Assembly: GCA_031308135.1 (NCBI GenBank)
Contig: JAHLJT010009436.1
Coordinates: 118,980,678 to 119,044,677, forward strand
Reading direction: 5' to 3'
Length of the DNA: 64,000 nucleotides
DNA from: Acheta domesticus
Taxonomy: Eukaryota; Arthropoda; Insecta; Orthoptera; Gryllidae
Shown: positions 22,058-33,862 of the stretch, in pieces
Layout: each line of letters opens with the position of its first letter
Position numbering within the stretch: the stretch's first letter is position 1
Translations under genes and position numbers: made by a program
The notes under the pieces: model-generated
Told to the model about the DNA's origin: nothing
What the model saw: the letters and a program-made list of their open reading frames with translations, nothing else
The model's database searches: none

Positions 22058-24724
22058 CATCGGTAAAGCTAGCACCCTCACTTTCTGAAAACTCAGAAAC
22101 TTTTGTGCCATAATTTTGATCTAATTTCGTCCCCTCTCCAAAAATTTTGGGCTACCCCCGAACACCCCGAAATTAAGATTTCAAATTTTGGCCGCTATAG
22201 TTAGCACTGACTCAAAATTCAATTTTTTTGTACGGTCAAAACAAGTGAATTTTGGTCTCTAGTGGGCCACTTTTCAAAATTTCAAAACTCACCCCTAAAT
22301 ACGAAAACCAAAAATCAAAACCACCCCTATTTCTCAAATTTCAAAAATTCTTCGGCCATAAGTTTGGTCTCCTCAGTGACACCAAAACATTATTTACCCT
22401 ACAAGCCCGCATTAAGTACCCTACAAGCCCGCGAATTAAGGTTAAAATGTGGGTGGTAAATTTAACACCCTCACTGCAAATTGGAAAATATTTGTAAGGT
22501 CGTAAACATGCGAATTTTGGGTTTCTATGGGCCACATTTCAAACCTTCAAAACTCACCCACCGGGAGAGATGGCTCAGTGCATCAACCTGATGTCACGGC
22601 AGTCCCTCTAACCGGGAGGTCCTAGATTCGAGTCCAGACGGCGGGAAGATTTTCGACACTAGCTGGTCACCTAGGTTGAATTCAGTCGCTGTCTGGAGGA
22701 GAATTCTAGCAGCCGGCTGCTGTGATCGGTAGTTTTCCGTGGTTTCTCCGATCAACACCAGGCGAATGCCGGAGCAGTACCCTAACAAACGGGCCATGGA
22801 CCGCGCGCGATCTTTCCTTCGTCTTCCTTGTCCTATCCTCTCCTCTTACGCGCACACACACTGACATGCACTACACTAACACACATGCCGGGAGACCGGT
22901 CGGGAGCTTAAAGCTTGTCCGAGGTGGGGCGGGGCCCGGCTGGTGGGAGATACCTGGTTTAGGGGAAAGCCCCGCCAGTCGACGGTAGTTCGGCGCCAGA
23001 TCTCGCCATCCAGCGGGGAAAAGATCATCGCCACCTCCCGAGAAAAAAACACGCACTACACTTACGGGACTAATGACCTAAGTAGTTGATGCGCCCGGAA
23101 ACACGAATCAATCAATCAAAATCTCACCCCGAAGTACGATAACAAAAAAATTAAAACCATCACAATATCAACTCAACTAAAAAAAATTTTACGCCATAAT
23201 TTTGGTTCTTTAATGGCATCAAAAAAACGCCCAGAAATCAAATTTACAAAAGTAGGGATTCAGAAGCTAGCACCTCACTATCTCAAAACTAGGAAATCCG
23301 GAGAAATTTCACACATACTCTGGGAGAATTATCCCGTACACGTGTATTACCAACATTAAAAATAAGAAAAAATGTATTTGTTGAGAGTTTTACCATTACG
23401 TTGTGGGATCAATATAAAGCCTTAAAATAATTACTTTGATTCATTTCAATACAAACATCTGATATGGAACTGTTAGATGTTTCATTCATGAACGATTCCC
23501 TCCAAAAAGATGCGAAAAATTAGAGGATAAAATACTTATTGAACCATACATCGACAAATACAAAGTCACAATAAAAATATAGAAATCCAAAAATGGACAC
23601 AGAATATGGCCTAGTATAAAATGCAAACTACATGGCAATTGTTCCAAAAACCCTTTTATATTTCTAAAGGTTTACAGCAGATTACGATAGAAAAAAAAGT
23701 TCTTGACTCAATTCCATACTTTAGAAGTAATAGCAAAATATCAGTTAACCATAGAATTATTAAATACTTTAACATTCTTTTTCACACAAACTCCAAGATA
23801 CAAGACAAATATGTACAACAATACAAATGTCAATTCAATTCAATACAGCAAACAGCAAGGTATTCGATATGCCAAAAAATATTTCCAAATTCTTTCAATG
23901 TTTCCAAATAAAGGAAAATCCTCAGACACCACATATTAGATTTTTCTTAATTCGTTAATAAATTCGTCAATCTAACTAAAAATGAAAATAGGGAATTTAC
24001 TATGGTACACATATCAGCAAATGAAATGTGAACTTGATATAATTTGGGCATGGTAATTTTTTTCTTGAAAAACAAAACTAAAGTAAACAAAACTGTCCGA
24101 AATTTTTTTTGGTCAATATTTGCGTCGTTTCAAAAACTAAACTACTGGTATTTCGCTTCCAGAAATCCAATGTTGTACAAACCACATGCCCGTTACGACA
24201 AAAAGATTGCGACTCTGAAATAATTTTGGGCTAGATGCATTTTATTGAAAAAAAAAGGAATATTAATCAAAACAGTCCCATTTTTTTTCTAAATTCAATA
24301 TTTGCGTTTTATAACAACGCAAATTTTGAAGATCCGAAAAAAATGGGTCTCTTTTGACTAATATTCTTTTTTCAATGAGATCGAGTCTAGAACAAAATTA
24401 TATGAGATTGGCATATTAATGGCCAATGCATGTGCAATTGTAAATAAATTCCATATTTGAATTTGTACTGTATTTTGGAGTTTATTTAGTGAGAAATGTA
24501 ATTTTGGTCGATAAGTATATTGTAGTTTCACGAGAAATTTCCCGTTTTTGGAAAAAGAAGAGAGAAGCTCAAAATTATTTGTGAGCTTGGCCGTATTTTC
24601 TATCATGTGTTGCATATGACATTCGATTGCCGGAAGCGAAATCCGTGTACAATAGGTTTTATAAAAACGCTAATAATGAAGTTCCGATAAAAATTGGTCC
24701 TCTTTTGACTAATATCCTTTTTTT
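22058..24724 (+). repeat. Element B, left arm of a giant fold-back repeat
   Basis: Begins TCGGTAAAGCTAGCACCCTC and contains phrases found inverted in 27900-30790: AAGCCCGC..ATGTGGGTGGTAAATTTAACACCC, CAACTCAACT, GAGAATTATCCCG.ACACGTGTATTACCAACATT, GTTTTACCA(T/C)TACGTTGTG and TAATTTTGGGCTAGATGC. The region near 24290-24360 is itself a smaller palindrome (TTTGCGTTTTATAACAACGCAAA). Non-coding and rich in degenerate internal repeats of AAAATTTTGGGC-type phrases. Interrupted by a SINE at 22560-23117. Confidence 0.65.
22560..23117 (+). mobile_element. tRNA-derived SINE, about 558 bp
   Basis: Pol III head: GATGGCTCAGTGCATCAACC (A-box region, from about 22569) and GATTCGAGTCC (B-box, 22625-22635). 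A conserved-core-like CACCAGGCGAATGCCGGAGC lies at about 22757-22776. The 3' end is an (AATC)n tail (about 23105-23117). It is flanked by near-identical CAAAACTCACCC and CAAAATCTCACCCC, the target duplication. GC-rich compared with the host repeat. A complete insertion in element B. Confidence 0.75.
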
Positions 24725-24889
24725 ACTTTCCCGTATACGTACGTATATAAGGAGAATAGTACTATATGGGAAGTTATGTAATGCTGCCGAAAATAGATTT
24801 CGAGATTTCAACGGAAATACACGTTTTTAGTTCCCCTGATACCGAAGAAGTGGTTATTTTCAAAACGCCTTCTGTCTGTCCGTCCCCTT

Positions 24890-25255
24890 CTAAGCCGCCA
24901 GGTGCAGTTGTCGGCATCAGAGCCAAGGAGAGTTGCGGCAATAAGAGTGATGGAGTGGACACGAGATGAACCACCGGCCTTCCCATGGCGACGGACGTGA
25001 GCCTGCAGTCGGTGACGAAAGCTAAAGGATACATATGACGATCCCTGCTGCCGTCATCAGGGTAGGTGACCAACAGGTGGATGCATTTACAACGTAAATA
25101 CTTCAACACAGACATAAAATACAGGACAAGCATAATACACGGTCAATACATACATATAGCAGATAAAGTAATTATTGTGCACATCCAGAACACGGAACAA
25201 TGCCTCGGTAAGAGCGAAAGCTCAGGGACGGGGCCTAAACGCACATGACATCTAC
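24890..25255 (-). other. Unrecognised GC-richer segment inside element A
   Basis: Foreign segment in the GTCC tract of the A1 copy. The minus strand is open for about 80 codons and reads protein-like (CIHLLVTYPDDGSRDRHMYP, then LAFVTDCRLTSVAMGRPVVH). I recognise no family. It could be a captured gene fragment, part of another element, or chance. Confidence 0.3.
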
Positions 25256-25314
25256 ACAAGTCTGTCCGTCCGTCTGTCTGTCTCTCAGTATATGAACAAA
25301 ACTAGTGCCTAAAC

Positions 25315-26585
25315 CAGACCTGCACAACGCCTGCTCCCGCGGGCATTCTGCACTTGCGAGCCGATTGTCTGCCCGCAGTAGCGCCGAAAGTGCAAGTAGT
25401 GGGGAGTGGGAAGCATTGCAGGGAGGGGAGAAAACTGACGTAGCACGACGCGGCGCGTAGATTGAATGCCTGGGCGTCTAATACAATGATCAATGCTTCA
25501 AAATTATATGCCCATTTGTTTAAATGGATTATGTCTAGTATTTCAAGTTCACAGGGTCATAATTCACTTTTTATGTTCTGTGCACTGCTGTATATCCACC
25601 TTTGTATAATCCACTCTATGTATTTTCATTTTCTATTTTTTTAAGAAAATAACATGCTCATTGTGACTCTTAAGCAATAACTTTAAAATATATGCTTATA
25701 TATAAGAAAAAATATTATTTAATACTAACAAAAAATTGCAATTTAATAATTGATTGTTAACCAGGAATTTTATAATCTCCAAATCATAGAAAAACGAACA
25801 AAATCATGAGAGCAATCTCTCACATCAAGATTGACATAAAAATAGAATATGTGGCAATTCCAAGAAGGGTAATGTTTAATAGAACATTTGTGACCATTTC
25901 CCCCCACTATGAAACTGAATAAAAGAGATCAACGAGCAAACTTCTGTGACGATATGTTACGGACACTCATAAGATAATCATGGATATTGTTAAATAGAAT
26001 GCAAAGGGCTTTGTATTTTTATACGATGTCCTAAACGACTCAACACTCATGTCAGAAATTAGAACAGAAAATAATCATGATTTTTTCAAGAACAATATGC
26101 TTTTGCTTTGAGAGAACCGTCTTATTCAATTAAACATAGTTAATAAAGAATAGTTTATTGCTCTCATTGTCAAACAATAACAATTCAGTATCAAAATTTT
26201 GTGTTAAGCACAACACTACATTTGTGATTACGTCGTAGCAAAGCGTATTACATTATCAGCCCTTATACAAGAATTATAATACTTGGTGTCGAAATCTAAT
26301 ATGTATAATTTGTTGTAGTTTCATATTTCGCCTTGTCATAAACCGAGAACAAACATTTGCAAAATAATACAAAAGGCAATATTACTTGAATTGTATATGA
26401 CCATCATTTCTTGCCGATTGCTCTTTAAATTTACGCACTATCTTTTGAATTGCGCATTCTGATTGGCGGCCCCCACTCTTAGACTGGGTCTCATCCCCAC
26501 CCTTCATCGATTTTCTCATTTGCCACCGAGTTGCCCGCGCGCAGCTCCTGACGTCAGTGAAAGTGCAAAATGCTGTGCAGGTCTG
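25315..26585. mobile_element. hAT-3: non-autonomous hAT element with exact TSD
   Basis: Termini CAGACCTGCACA at 25315 and inverted at 26585, flanked by the identical octamer GCCTAAAC (25307-25314 and 26586-26593). The octamer is element A sequence (GCGCCTAAACC) that is single in intact copies, so the insertion is unambiguous. GC-rich subterminal regions at both ends flank an AT-rich interior without recognisable transposase. Confidence 0.85.
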
Positions 26586-27899
26586 GCCTAAACCATAAAT
26601 ATGATTTCTTCCACAAAGAATATTCCCCTGTCGATCTGCTTCCACTCGAGGTACCGCGATTTTGAAAAATGTTCTTCAAAATTTGGGTGTACTTTACGTG
26701 AAGCCCCCCGGAAATTTTCAAAATTTTCTCAAAACGGCTACAATTTTTTTCTTTAAATTTCTTGTAAGAATAGAGTAAAATACACTTAAGGTGGCATAGC
26801 TCCCATTTTCACGGTTAACTCTGAATTTTCGAAAATTGCAAAACTGGCATTTTTTGGGCGTCTTCGTAGAGCTACAACATTGAAGATGGAGATTTTTCCT
26901 TCAAATAAAATTTGTTGTCCAAAGAGAGTTCATTCAATAAGATCATGTACATTTTTTGAAAATTTTAGTAGATTTTGCTGAATATGGCACGTAATATTTG
27001 CAATTTTAAAAAATTCACAAAAACAGATTTTCTCAAAATCGGCTAAAATTTTTTCTTTAAACTTTTTGTAGGAACAGTGCTAAATGTGCTCTAGGAGATG
27101 ACATTAACGCCATATTGCTCTACTCTTTTGTTTTTTCAAAAATTACGAAATTTTTTTGACGTGTCTCTCACGTCGTTAATATTTACATTAGCGGCGATTT
27201 GTTCACATTATTACATTTATGAGTACATGTGCTTTCAATAATGTCAAATAAAGTTTCTCGAAAATTGAAGAGTTTTCTGTGAAAACTAGCTCAAAATTCT
27301 GCATTTTCAGAAACGCTCAAAAGCCATTTTCTCAAATATGGCTCAAAAACTACCCCAAACTTTTTGTTCAAACTTTTTGAACGGATAGAGCTAATTGCAT
27401 AGATAATTGCAGGGATAGAGCTCTTTAATTTGGCGTAAAGTTTATTTTGGGGTATTTTTTGTTCTTTTAAAATTACATGATGTATTTTTTTAAGATCTCT
27501 CGCACCTTTAATATGCACATTACCAGACAATTGTAAACAATATTGTTTGGAGGTTAAGGTACTCCAAATGATTTCAAATGAAGTGTTTCGAAAACTCAAA
27601 ATTTTTCTGTGAAAAAGAGCATCAAATTTCCCATTTCTGGTAGCGCTTAAACGCCATTTCCTTAAAAACTACTCTAAATTACCTTATAGGTCGAGGATTG
27701 ACTGTTCTTTAATATGACCAAATGAATATTTCCGTTTTACCTCTAGGACACAAAAAAGTTAATAAAATGTCAAAAAAACGTACTTTGGGCGGCGATAGAT
27801 GGTAGGCACGAGTATGTGGCAATTTCAAATAGCTAGCCCAGATCCAAGGAAATACAAAACTAATACGTGGAAGTCTGAGCCATTCTGTAGCACCACTAG

Positions 27900-28249
27900 T
27901 TTTTCAATAAGAATGAGTCGAGCCCAAAATTATCTGGGTTTAGGACATTATTAGCTAATGTGTGTGCAATTGTAAATAAATTTCTCAATTCAATTCGTAC
28001 AGTATTTTGGAGTTTATTTTGTGAGTAATAAAATCTTGGTCAAAAAGTATATTGTAGTTCTCAGGAGAATTTTCCATTATTTTGAAAACAAAGTGAGGAG
28101 CCCAAAATTACTTGTGAGTATTGCTTGCCATGTTTTGTGTAAAACATTCGATTGCCGGAAGCGAAATGCGTATAGTTTATGTTTTATCACAACGCAAATA
28201 TTGAATTTCGAAAAAAAATTGGGACTGTTTGGTTTAATATTCCTTAAAA
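27900..28249 (-). repeat. Element B, resumed after the A1 insertion
   Basis: Continues element B with TTTTTCAATAAGAATGAG, GAGCCCAAAATTA, TGTGCAATTGTAAATAAATT, CAGTATTTTGGAGTTTATTT and CGATTGCCGGAAGCGAAAT, up to the A1' copy. Several phrases also occur at 24360-24660. Confidence 0.6.
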
Positions 28250-29275
28250 CTAGTGGTGCTACACAATGGCACAGACTTTCCTGTATTAGTTTTCTATTTT
28301 CTTGGGTCTTCGCTGGCTATTCGGAATTGCTACATACTCTTTCTTGCCAGCTACCATCTATCACCGCCGAAAGTACATTTTTTGTCATTTTCTTAATTTT
28401 CCGGTTTCCTATTGGTAGAACGAAAATATTAATTTTAGAATATTAAAGAACACAGAAACCTAGCTGTAAATGGCAATTTTCATTTAAAAATTATGTGCCG
28501 TTTAAGAGAAAATGGCGTTTTAGCACTACTAAAAATGAGAAATTTGAAGCTCATTTTCACAGAAAATTTTTGAGTTTTCAAAATACTTTATTAGAAGTTA
28601 TTTGAAGCATTTACACTCACAAATATAATAATGTTTACAAATTGCGGAAAATGTGCATATTAAAGATGTGAGAGATCTTTCAAAAAATTTACATTTATAT
28701 AATTTTTGAAAAAACAAAAATATTACTCAAAATAAACTTTACGTCATATTAAAGTGTGTAATTATCACTATCTGTTACAAAAGATTCAAGAAAAAATTTG
28801 CAGCCGTTGATGAGAAAATGGCGTTTGATCATTTCTGAAAATGCCGAAATTTTGAGCTACTTTTCACAGAAAACGGTTGGGTTTTCGAGAAACTTTACTT
28901 GACATTATTTAAAGCATATATACTCGTAAGTATAATAATGTGAAAAAATCGCCGATAATGTAAATATTAACGACGTGAGAGACAAGTAAAAAAAATTTAC
29001 ATTTTTGTAATTTTTGAAAAAACCAACCGATAGACCAATATGGATTTTATGTCATCTGATAGAATAAATTTACCACTATCCCTATCAAAAGTTTAAAGAA
29101 AATATTTGGAGCCGTTTTTGACAAAATTTTGAAAATCCCTTGGGGGCTTCATATAAAGTACCCCAAATTTTGAAGAATCTTTTTCAAAATCTCAAAGCTT
29201 CGACTAGAATCAGATCGACCAGAGAATATCCATTTTGGAAGAAATCGTACGTATGGTTTAGGCGCTAGCAGTGTT

Positions 29276-29391
29276 CACAGACGGATAGACGGACGGACAG
29301 ACGGACGGACAGACGGACGGACAGACGGACGGACAGACGGACGGACTGACGGACGGACAGACGGACGGACAGACGGACGGACAGACGGACG
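29276..29391. repeat. 12-bp minisatellite (GACGGACGGACA)n
   Basis: About nine units with few substitutions. Shorter versions of the same GACGGACA tract occur at the same position in other element A copies, so it is a locally expanded element feature. Confidence 0.9.
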
Positions 29392-29405
29392 TTTTCCTTT
29401 CAATT

Positions 29406-29569
29406 GGGTTTTCGGTATCAAGGACCTAGAAAAGAGGGTTTCTGGCTACACCACGTGTTAGGGGATTTTTTTCTTAATTTAGCAACTGGGTTTTCGGTAT
29501 CAAGGACCTAGAAAAGAGGGTTTCTGGCTACACCACGTGTTAGGGGATTTTTTTCTTAATTTAGCAACT
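29406..29569. repeat. 82-bp perfect tandem duplication
   Basis: Two consecutive copies starting GGGTTTTCGGTATCAAGG at 29406 and 29488 appear identical, much closer than any dispersed A copies. Either a recent slippage/unequal-exchange event or an assembly artefact. Confidence 0.85.
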
Positions 29570-29709
29570 GGTTTTATCCACTTATTCGTTTTCACGGCCC
29601 GGCAATTAATTTTTTTCCGCCGAAAATTGGCCATTTTTTCGCGCAGCATTACATAACTTTCCCTATACAACGTATATCACTCCGTGTATACGTACGTATA
29701 CGGGAAAGT

Positions 29710-30790
29710 AGAAAATGCACCTAGCCCAAAATTATTTGAGTCACAATTTTTTGCGTTGCCAAGGCATCATGGCCTTCGACGCGGCGTCACCTGGATAGCC
29801 AAGATCATTCACGTGACTCCGGCCGTGGAAGCATAGGATTTCATCTAATGAAAGAATCCGGAATTTTTTGGCATATCGATTACCTTATTAATTGCTGTAT
29901 TGTATTGAATTGACATTTGAATTGTTGTACATATTTGTCCTGTATCTAACAAGTCCGTATTGGATGTTTGTATAGAAATGAACCAAAGCAATTATTTTAA
30001 GGCTTTATATTGATTCACAACGTAGTGGTAAAACTCTTAACAAATACATTTTTTCTTCTTTTTAATGTTTGTAATACACGTGTGCGGGATAATTCTCCCA
30101 GAGTATGTGTGAAAATGTTCCGGATTTCCTGGTTTTGAGGTAGTGAGGTGCTAGCTTCTCCATCCCTGTTTTTGCAAAATTGATTTCCCAAAATTATGGC
30201 GCAAGATTTTTGAGTTGAGTTGAGGTGAGTTGAGTTGTGTTGATATTGGAATGGTTTTAATTTTTTGTTATCGTACTTAGGGGCCAGTTTTGAAGGTTCG
30301 AAAAATGGCCCAAAATTCGCATATTTACGACCTTACAAATATTTTCGAACTTTAAGTGAGGGTGGGTGTTAAATTTACCACCCACATTTTTAATTTCCGG
30401 GCTTGTGGGGTACTAAAAATAATGTTTTTAGTGTACACTGAGGAGCCCAAAATTAGCCCAAAATTGTGGTACAAGAATTTTTAAAATTTAAGAAATACGA
30501 GTGGTCTTGATTTTTAGTTTTCGTATTTAGGAGTGAGTTTCGAAATTTTGAAAAGGACCACAGAAGCCCCAATTGTACTTTGTTTTGACCGTACAAAAAA
30601 CTTGAATTTTGAGAAAGTGCGGGTGCTAACTTTACCGGCCAAAATTTGAAATCTTAATTTCGTGGTTTTGGGAAGTAGCCCAAAATTGTTGGAGAGAGGC
30701 TGAAATTAGCCCAAATTTATGGCACAAAAAGTTTTGAGTTTTGAGAAAGTGGGGGTGCGAGCTTTACCGACGCAAAGATTGTTCAAGATG
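29710..30790 (-). repeat. Element B, right arm of the fold-back repeat
   Basis: Reverse complement of the left arm in matching order, ending GCGAGCTTTACCGA near 30775, the inverse of TCGGTAAAGCTAGC at 22069. A locally different stretch (about 29755-29850, GC-richer) is not seen in the left arm. Confidence 0.6.
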
Positions 30791-31286
30791 TTTAAGAATA
30801 AAATAATTTTTCGTAAACATTACATTTTGTGAATTTATAAAAGAAATCTCATAAAGTGAGCCCCTCGCAAACGTTTTAAGAAATGGGTAAAGCTAAATGA
30901 AAAAACTGCAAATAGAATTAATTGTATACTTTTACAAAAATACAAGTTAAACACTTTCTACATAAGAAATTGTCTTATTTGTCTTCCACATAGTCTACAT
31001 ACTCAAATGGGATAAAAGTCACATATATAAGCAAATTTTTCCAGACCAGCACATTCTACATGAGCCGAGAGTGAACACACAAGGCACATCACACACAGAT
31101 CTTTTACAGCTCTCTGAAAATTTACTCTCCAAATTATGTTCTCCGCATCTTCTGCCCTTGGGAGGGAAGATATTCCAGGTAGAATTTCGAATGTGGAAGG
31201 GCCAGAGGATATATCGTTCGATTCCTCACGGATGGTGGGATCGTACTTTTGATTTTTGTTTAAATTCAGAATTTTTTAAAATCTCT
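30791..31286. other. Unassigned sequence
   Basis: No gene. GTTCGATTCC at about 31213-31222 resembles a tRNA B-box, but no matching A-box was found. Confidence 0.3.
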
Positions 31287-33219
31287 CTCTTTTCCAGTGG
31301 CGTGCGGTGATAATTTTAGTAGGGGAAGCACTTTTTAAGTCCAAGGTATAAAAAACGTAAAACAGTAAAAGATGATGAATAACAAAATGTGAATATTAAC
31401 CCGGGCGTCTTGCATACGAACGTAAATGGTCTCCCCGGAGTAAACAGACCCCAGGGAAAATTTCTTTGGCTAAATGCCTTCGAACATTATAAACAAATAT
31501 AATTCGGTATTTATGTGACTTACAACTTACCCTTATTTATCGAGTACTTAGTTATTTAAAATTATTAACAAATTTTTAAAATCCATCAATATATTAAAGC
31601 ATATTTTTTTCTTTCATAAAATGAAAAATAAGTGCGTAAACTTTAATATATGGTGAATGTTAATTTGAAAATGTATCTACAGAGTTCAGTAATAATGTTT
31701 TTCACGACCTATATAATGGATATGATGTCCGTTCTACTGTTTTCTTGCACTTTTCACATTCTCTGGATGCTCTGCGGTTTAAATTCTTCGGACAAATTTC
31801 ACGTCCTGTTAGTTCTCTTTCTTGCATCTTATGTTTCTTGTTTTTGCTCTGAGTGCAAATATTGTATTATTTTTGGTATCAACTTGGTGTTATTGGTATT
31901 ATTTATGGTAACAATCCTGGTAGAATTCATCTCATAATAGCACAAGGGGAATACGTTCCAAACTTCCGTCTGCAATTGTCATGTGTGGCGATTCCTCGAA
32001 ATATCAGTAATGTTTTATTCTTATGAAAGTTGATCGTGCCTACTTCGAATGTTCCACCGGATAAGGAGATTATCGTAAGAGATCCATGGGCATTGCACCG
32101 CGCGGTCGGCTCTGCCTGTCAACGCGGGTTGTTCCCACTTTCCTCGCTAGATGCCATGACTACTGCGAGAAATGAGTTCACCGATTGCATTCTCTTCTCG
32201 CAAGGGAGAACGGCAGAACAATACGCAAAGAATTAGCTTGTTTAGAATACTTTCTTTAACTGAATATAAACGTTCTCGATATTATTAGGTACTTTATACT
32301 TTATAATGTAGTTAGCACGTACGTAAAATACCCTCAAAAAGCCAAAATAATACATTATTTCGAACTTGAAATTGCTACCAGTCTATCACAACAGAACGAA
32401 TTCTCATATGGGTCATTCCATATTAAATCAACACAGTCATTTCACATCACCATCTCAGATTCAGATGAAATTTGACACATAGGTAGTATGAATGGCGAAT
32501 AAGAAAACTACAAAGTTTGAGTAAAATATTTCCACCCGTTTCTGAAATACAGCCATGTAAAATTTTGCAAAATTGGCTTCCCGAAATTTTTTAAATTGAT
32601 GTAGAACCTCACCAAATGACGATAGAGAGCTGAAACAGGTGTCATTTTGCAGCTTTCTTTATGGCCTTTTATATGATATACAACTCAATAGAGGTTGCGT
32701 TCAAAAAGTTTTTCAAATTTGAATTTAAAATTTTGATTTTGAGTTTTTTCAAAATGCTCATCTTCAAAAAAATTGAAAAAATTCTATAATAATCCTTGTA
32801 TATTTCCAAACAGATGGTGCAAGTTTAAAAATGGGACTGCAATGGGTTCATATGGTAATCTTTATTTAAAATGCACAATATTTACTTACTCTAGATTTTA
32901 CTGATTTAAAATGCATTTTATTTCAAATTATAAGGCCTAATATATACAAATTATTAATTTAGTGTTTTTATTGGCGAGTGTGTTGTGTTTTATTGTTATG
33001 AATTTTATTCTTCTTCTTCTTCTTATTATTATTATTATTAGACCGCGGAACTTCATGCAATTGCAAATGTTTTGACTGTGCATATTGAAAGGAAATGTAT
33101 ATACCTTTACGTATCACCAAAAATAAAACAAATCTACCCTATTTTTATTTTGCCTGTGTGAAAGTTTTTAATTTAAATGCGTATTTTAATGTATGTGGTA
33201 TATTTTAGTGCCTATATTC

Positions 33220-33525
33220 CAGGTTTTTGTGGAGAAGTGGATTGAGGTCAGATCTTTTCGGGTATTTCTCTTTGAACTTAGAAGTGGCTTTCTTCTGACA
33301 ACGCGGCTAGGGAAATTGAACCTCCTTAGTACCCTTCGCACGGTTTCAGGATTTAGGTTCTTGCCAATTCTAATTTATAATTGTGGAGTAACTTTTGGTG
33401 CATTAATACGAGGGTCCTTCTTTATTATTTTCACAAGAAGATTCTCTTCTGGATCAGAAAGTCTTCGGACCTTCTCCTCCGGGTTGCAGTTCAATCGCCT
33501 ATTCATTGATGGACCATGAGATTGT
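33220..33525 (-). pseudogene. Tc1-like transposase N-terminal fragment
   Basis: The minus strand reads MNRRLNCNPEEKVRRLSDP, ENLLVKIIKKDPRINAPKV, then after a stop NPETVRRVLRRFNFPSRVVR and RKPLLSSKRNTRKDL. The KKxPxxxAxK(L/V), TVRRxLxxxxxxxRVxRxKPxLS pattern is the second helix-turn-helix and linker of Tc1-like transposases. The catalytic DDE region is absent. Explains the TA target and links the long-TIR element to the Tc1/mariner superfamily. Confidence 0.65.
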
Positions 33526-33798
33526 CACTCACTGTGCTTTTTTCATTAATGGCATTTTGCAAAATTTTGGGCATCATTAACCCTTTGCATGATGGTAAAT
33601 AACCAGCTGACGCTGCTCAAAGTTGGTGTTCATTCCTCAACGATTCATTTCGCTTAAATGTTTAGGTTCCCAAGTATCTGGTTCATCCACTGAAAGGTGA
33701 CCATGATTTGTTTTATTTTTGGTGATAGGTAAAGGTATATACATTTCCTTTCTATATGCACAGTCAGTAAAAATATGCAATTGCATGACATTCCGCGG

Positions 33799-33802
<4 letters not shown>

Positions 33803-33839
<37 letters not shown>

Positions 33840-33862
33840 GAAGAAGAAGAAGACGAAGAAGA
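33803..33862. repeat. (ATA)n-(AAG)n compound microsatellite in the right TIR
   Basis: About 34 bp of TAA-type repeat followed by AAG-type repeat; a shorter counterpart lies inverted at about 33006-33041. Confidence 0.85.

Larger units (their letters stand above)
24725..27899 (+). mobile_element. Element A1 copy inserted in element B, carrying hAT-3
   Basis: 5' terminus ACTTTCCCGTATACG at 24725 after a T run, 3' terminus CACTAG at 27899 before a T run. Element B reads ...GACTAATATCC-TTTTT before and TTTTT-CAATAAGAATGAG after, matching the uninterrupted B segment at about 24355-24385, so both borders are defined. Removing the hAT-3 insertion and a foreign segment (about 24890-25255) leaves about 1.5 kb of element A. 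Internal modules and the GTCCGTCCGTCTG tract (25263-25281) are present. Confidence 0.75.
28250..29709 (-). mobile_element. Element A1' near-complete copy, reverse orientation
   Basis: Best compact copy (1460 bp). The inverted 3' terminus CTAGTGGTGCTAC starts at 28250, then GGCACAGACTTTCC, and the inverted 5' terminus GTACGTATACGGGAAAGT ends at 29709. The full module order is intact, with an internal repeat of about 300 bp (28488/28790; 28662/28966), an expanded 12-bp minisatellite (29276-29391) and an 82-bp tandem duplication (29406-29569). Inserted in element B. Confidence 0.75.

Noticed and set aside
28021..28446. 141-codon open frame across element B and the 3' end of element A
   Set aside because: It crosses a transposon junction, and the corresponding sequence in other copies is not open; chance frame.
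29276..29391. Regular 12-bp array considered as a CRISPR-like or protein-repeat locus
   Set aside because: No spacers, eukaryotic context, and it is an expansion of a tract found in other element A copies.
31135..31230. B-box-like GTTCGATTCC suggesting a tRNA or SINE
   Set aside because: No A-box at suitable distance and no tRNA fold.
31650..31937. 95-codon hydrophobic open frame inside hAT-4
   Set aside because: A possible Cys-rich reading on the opposite strand was considered as a piggyBac-like zinc finger, but spacing and order of Cys residues do not fit. No call made.
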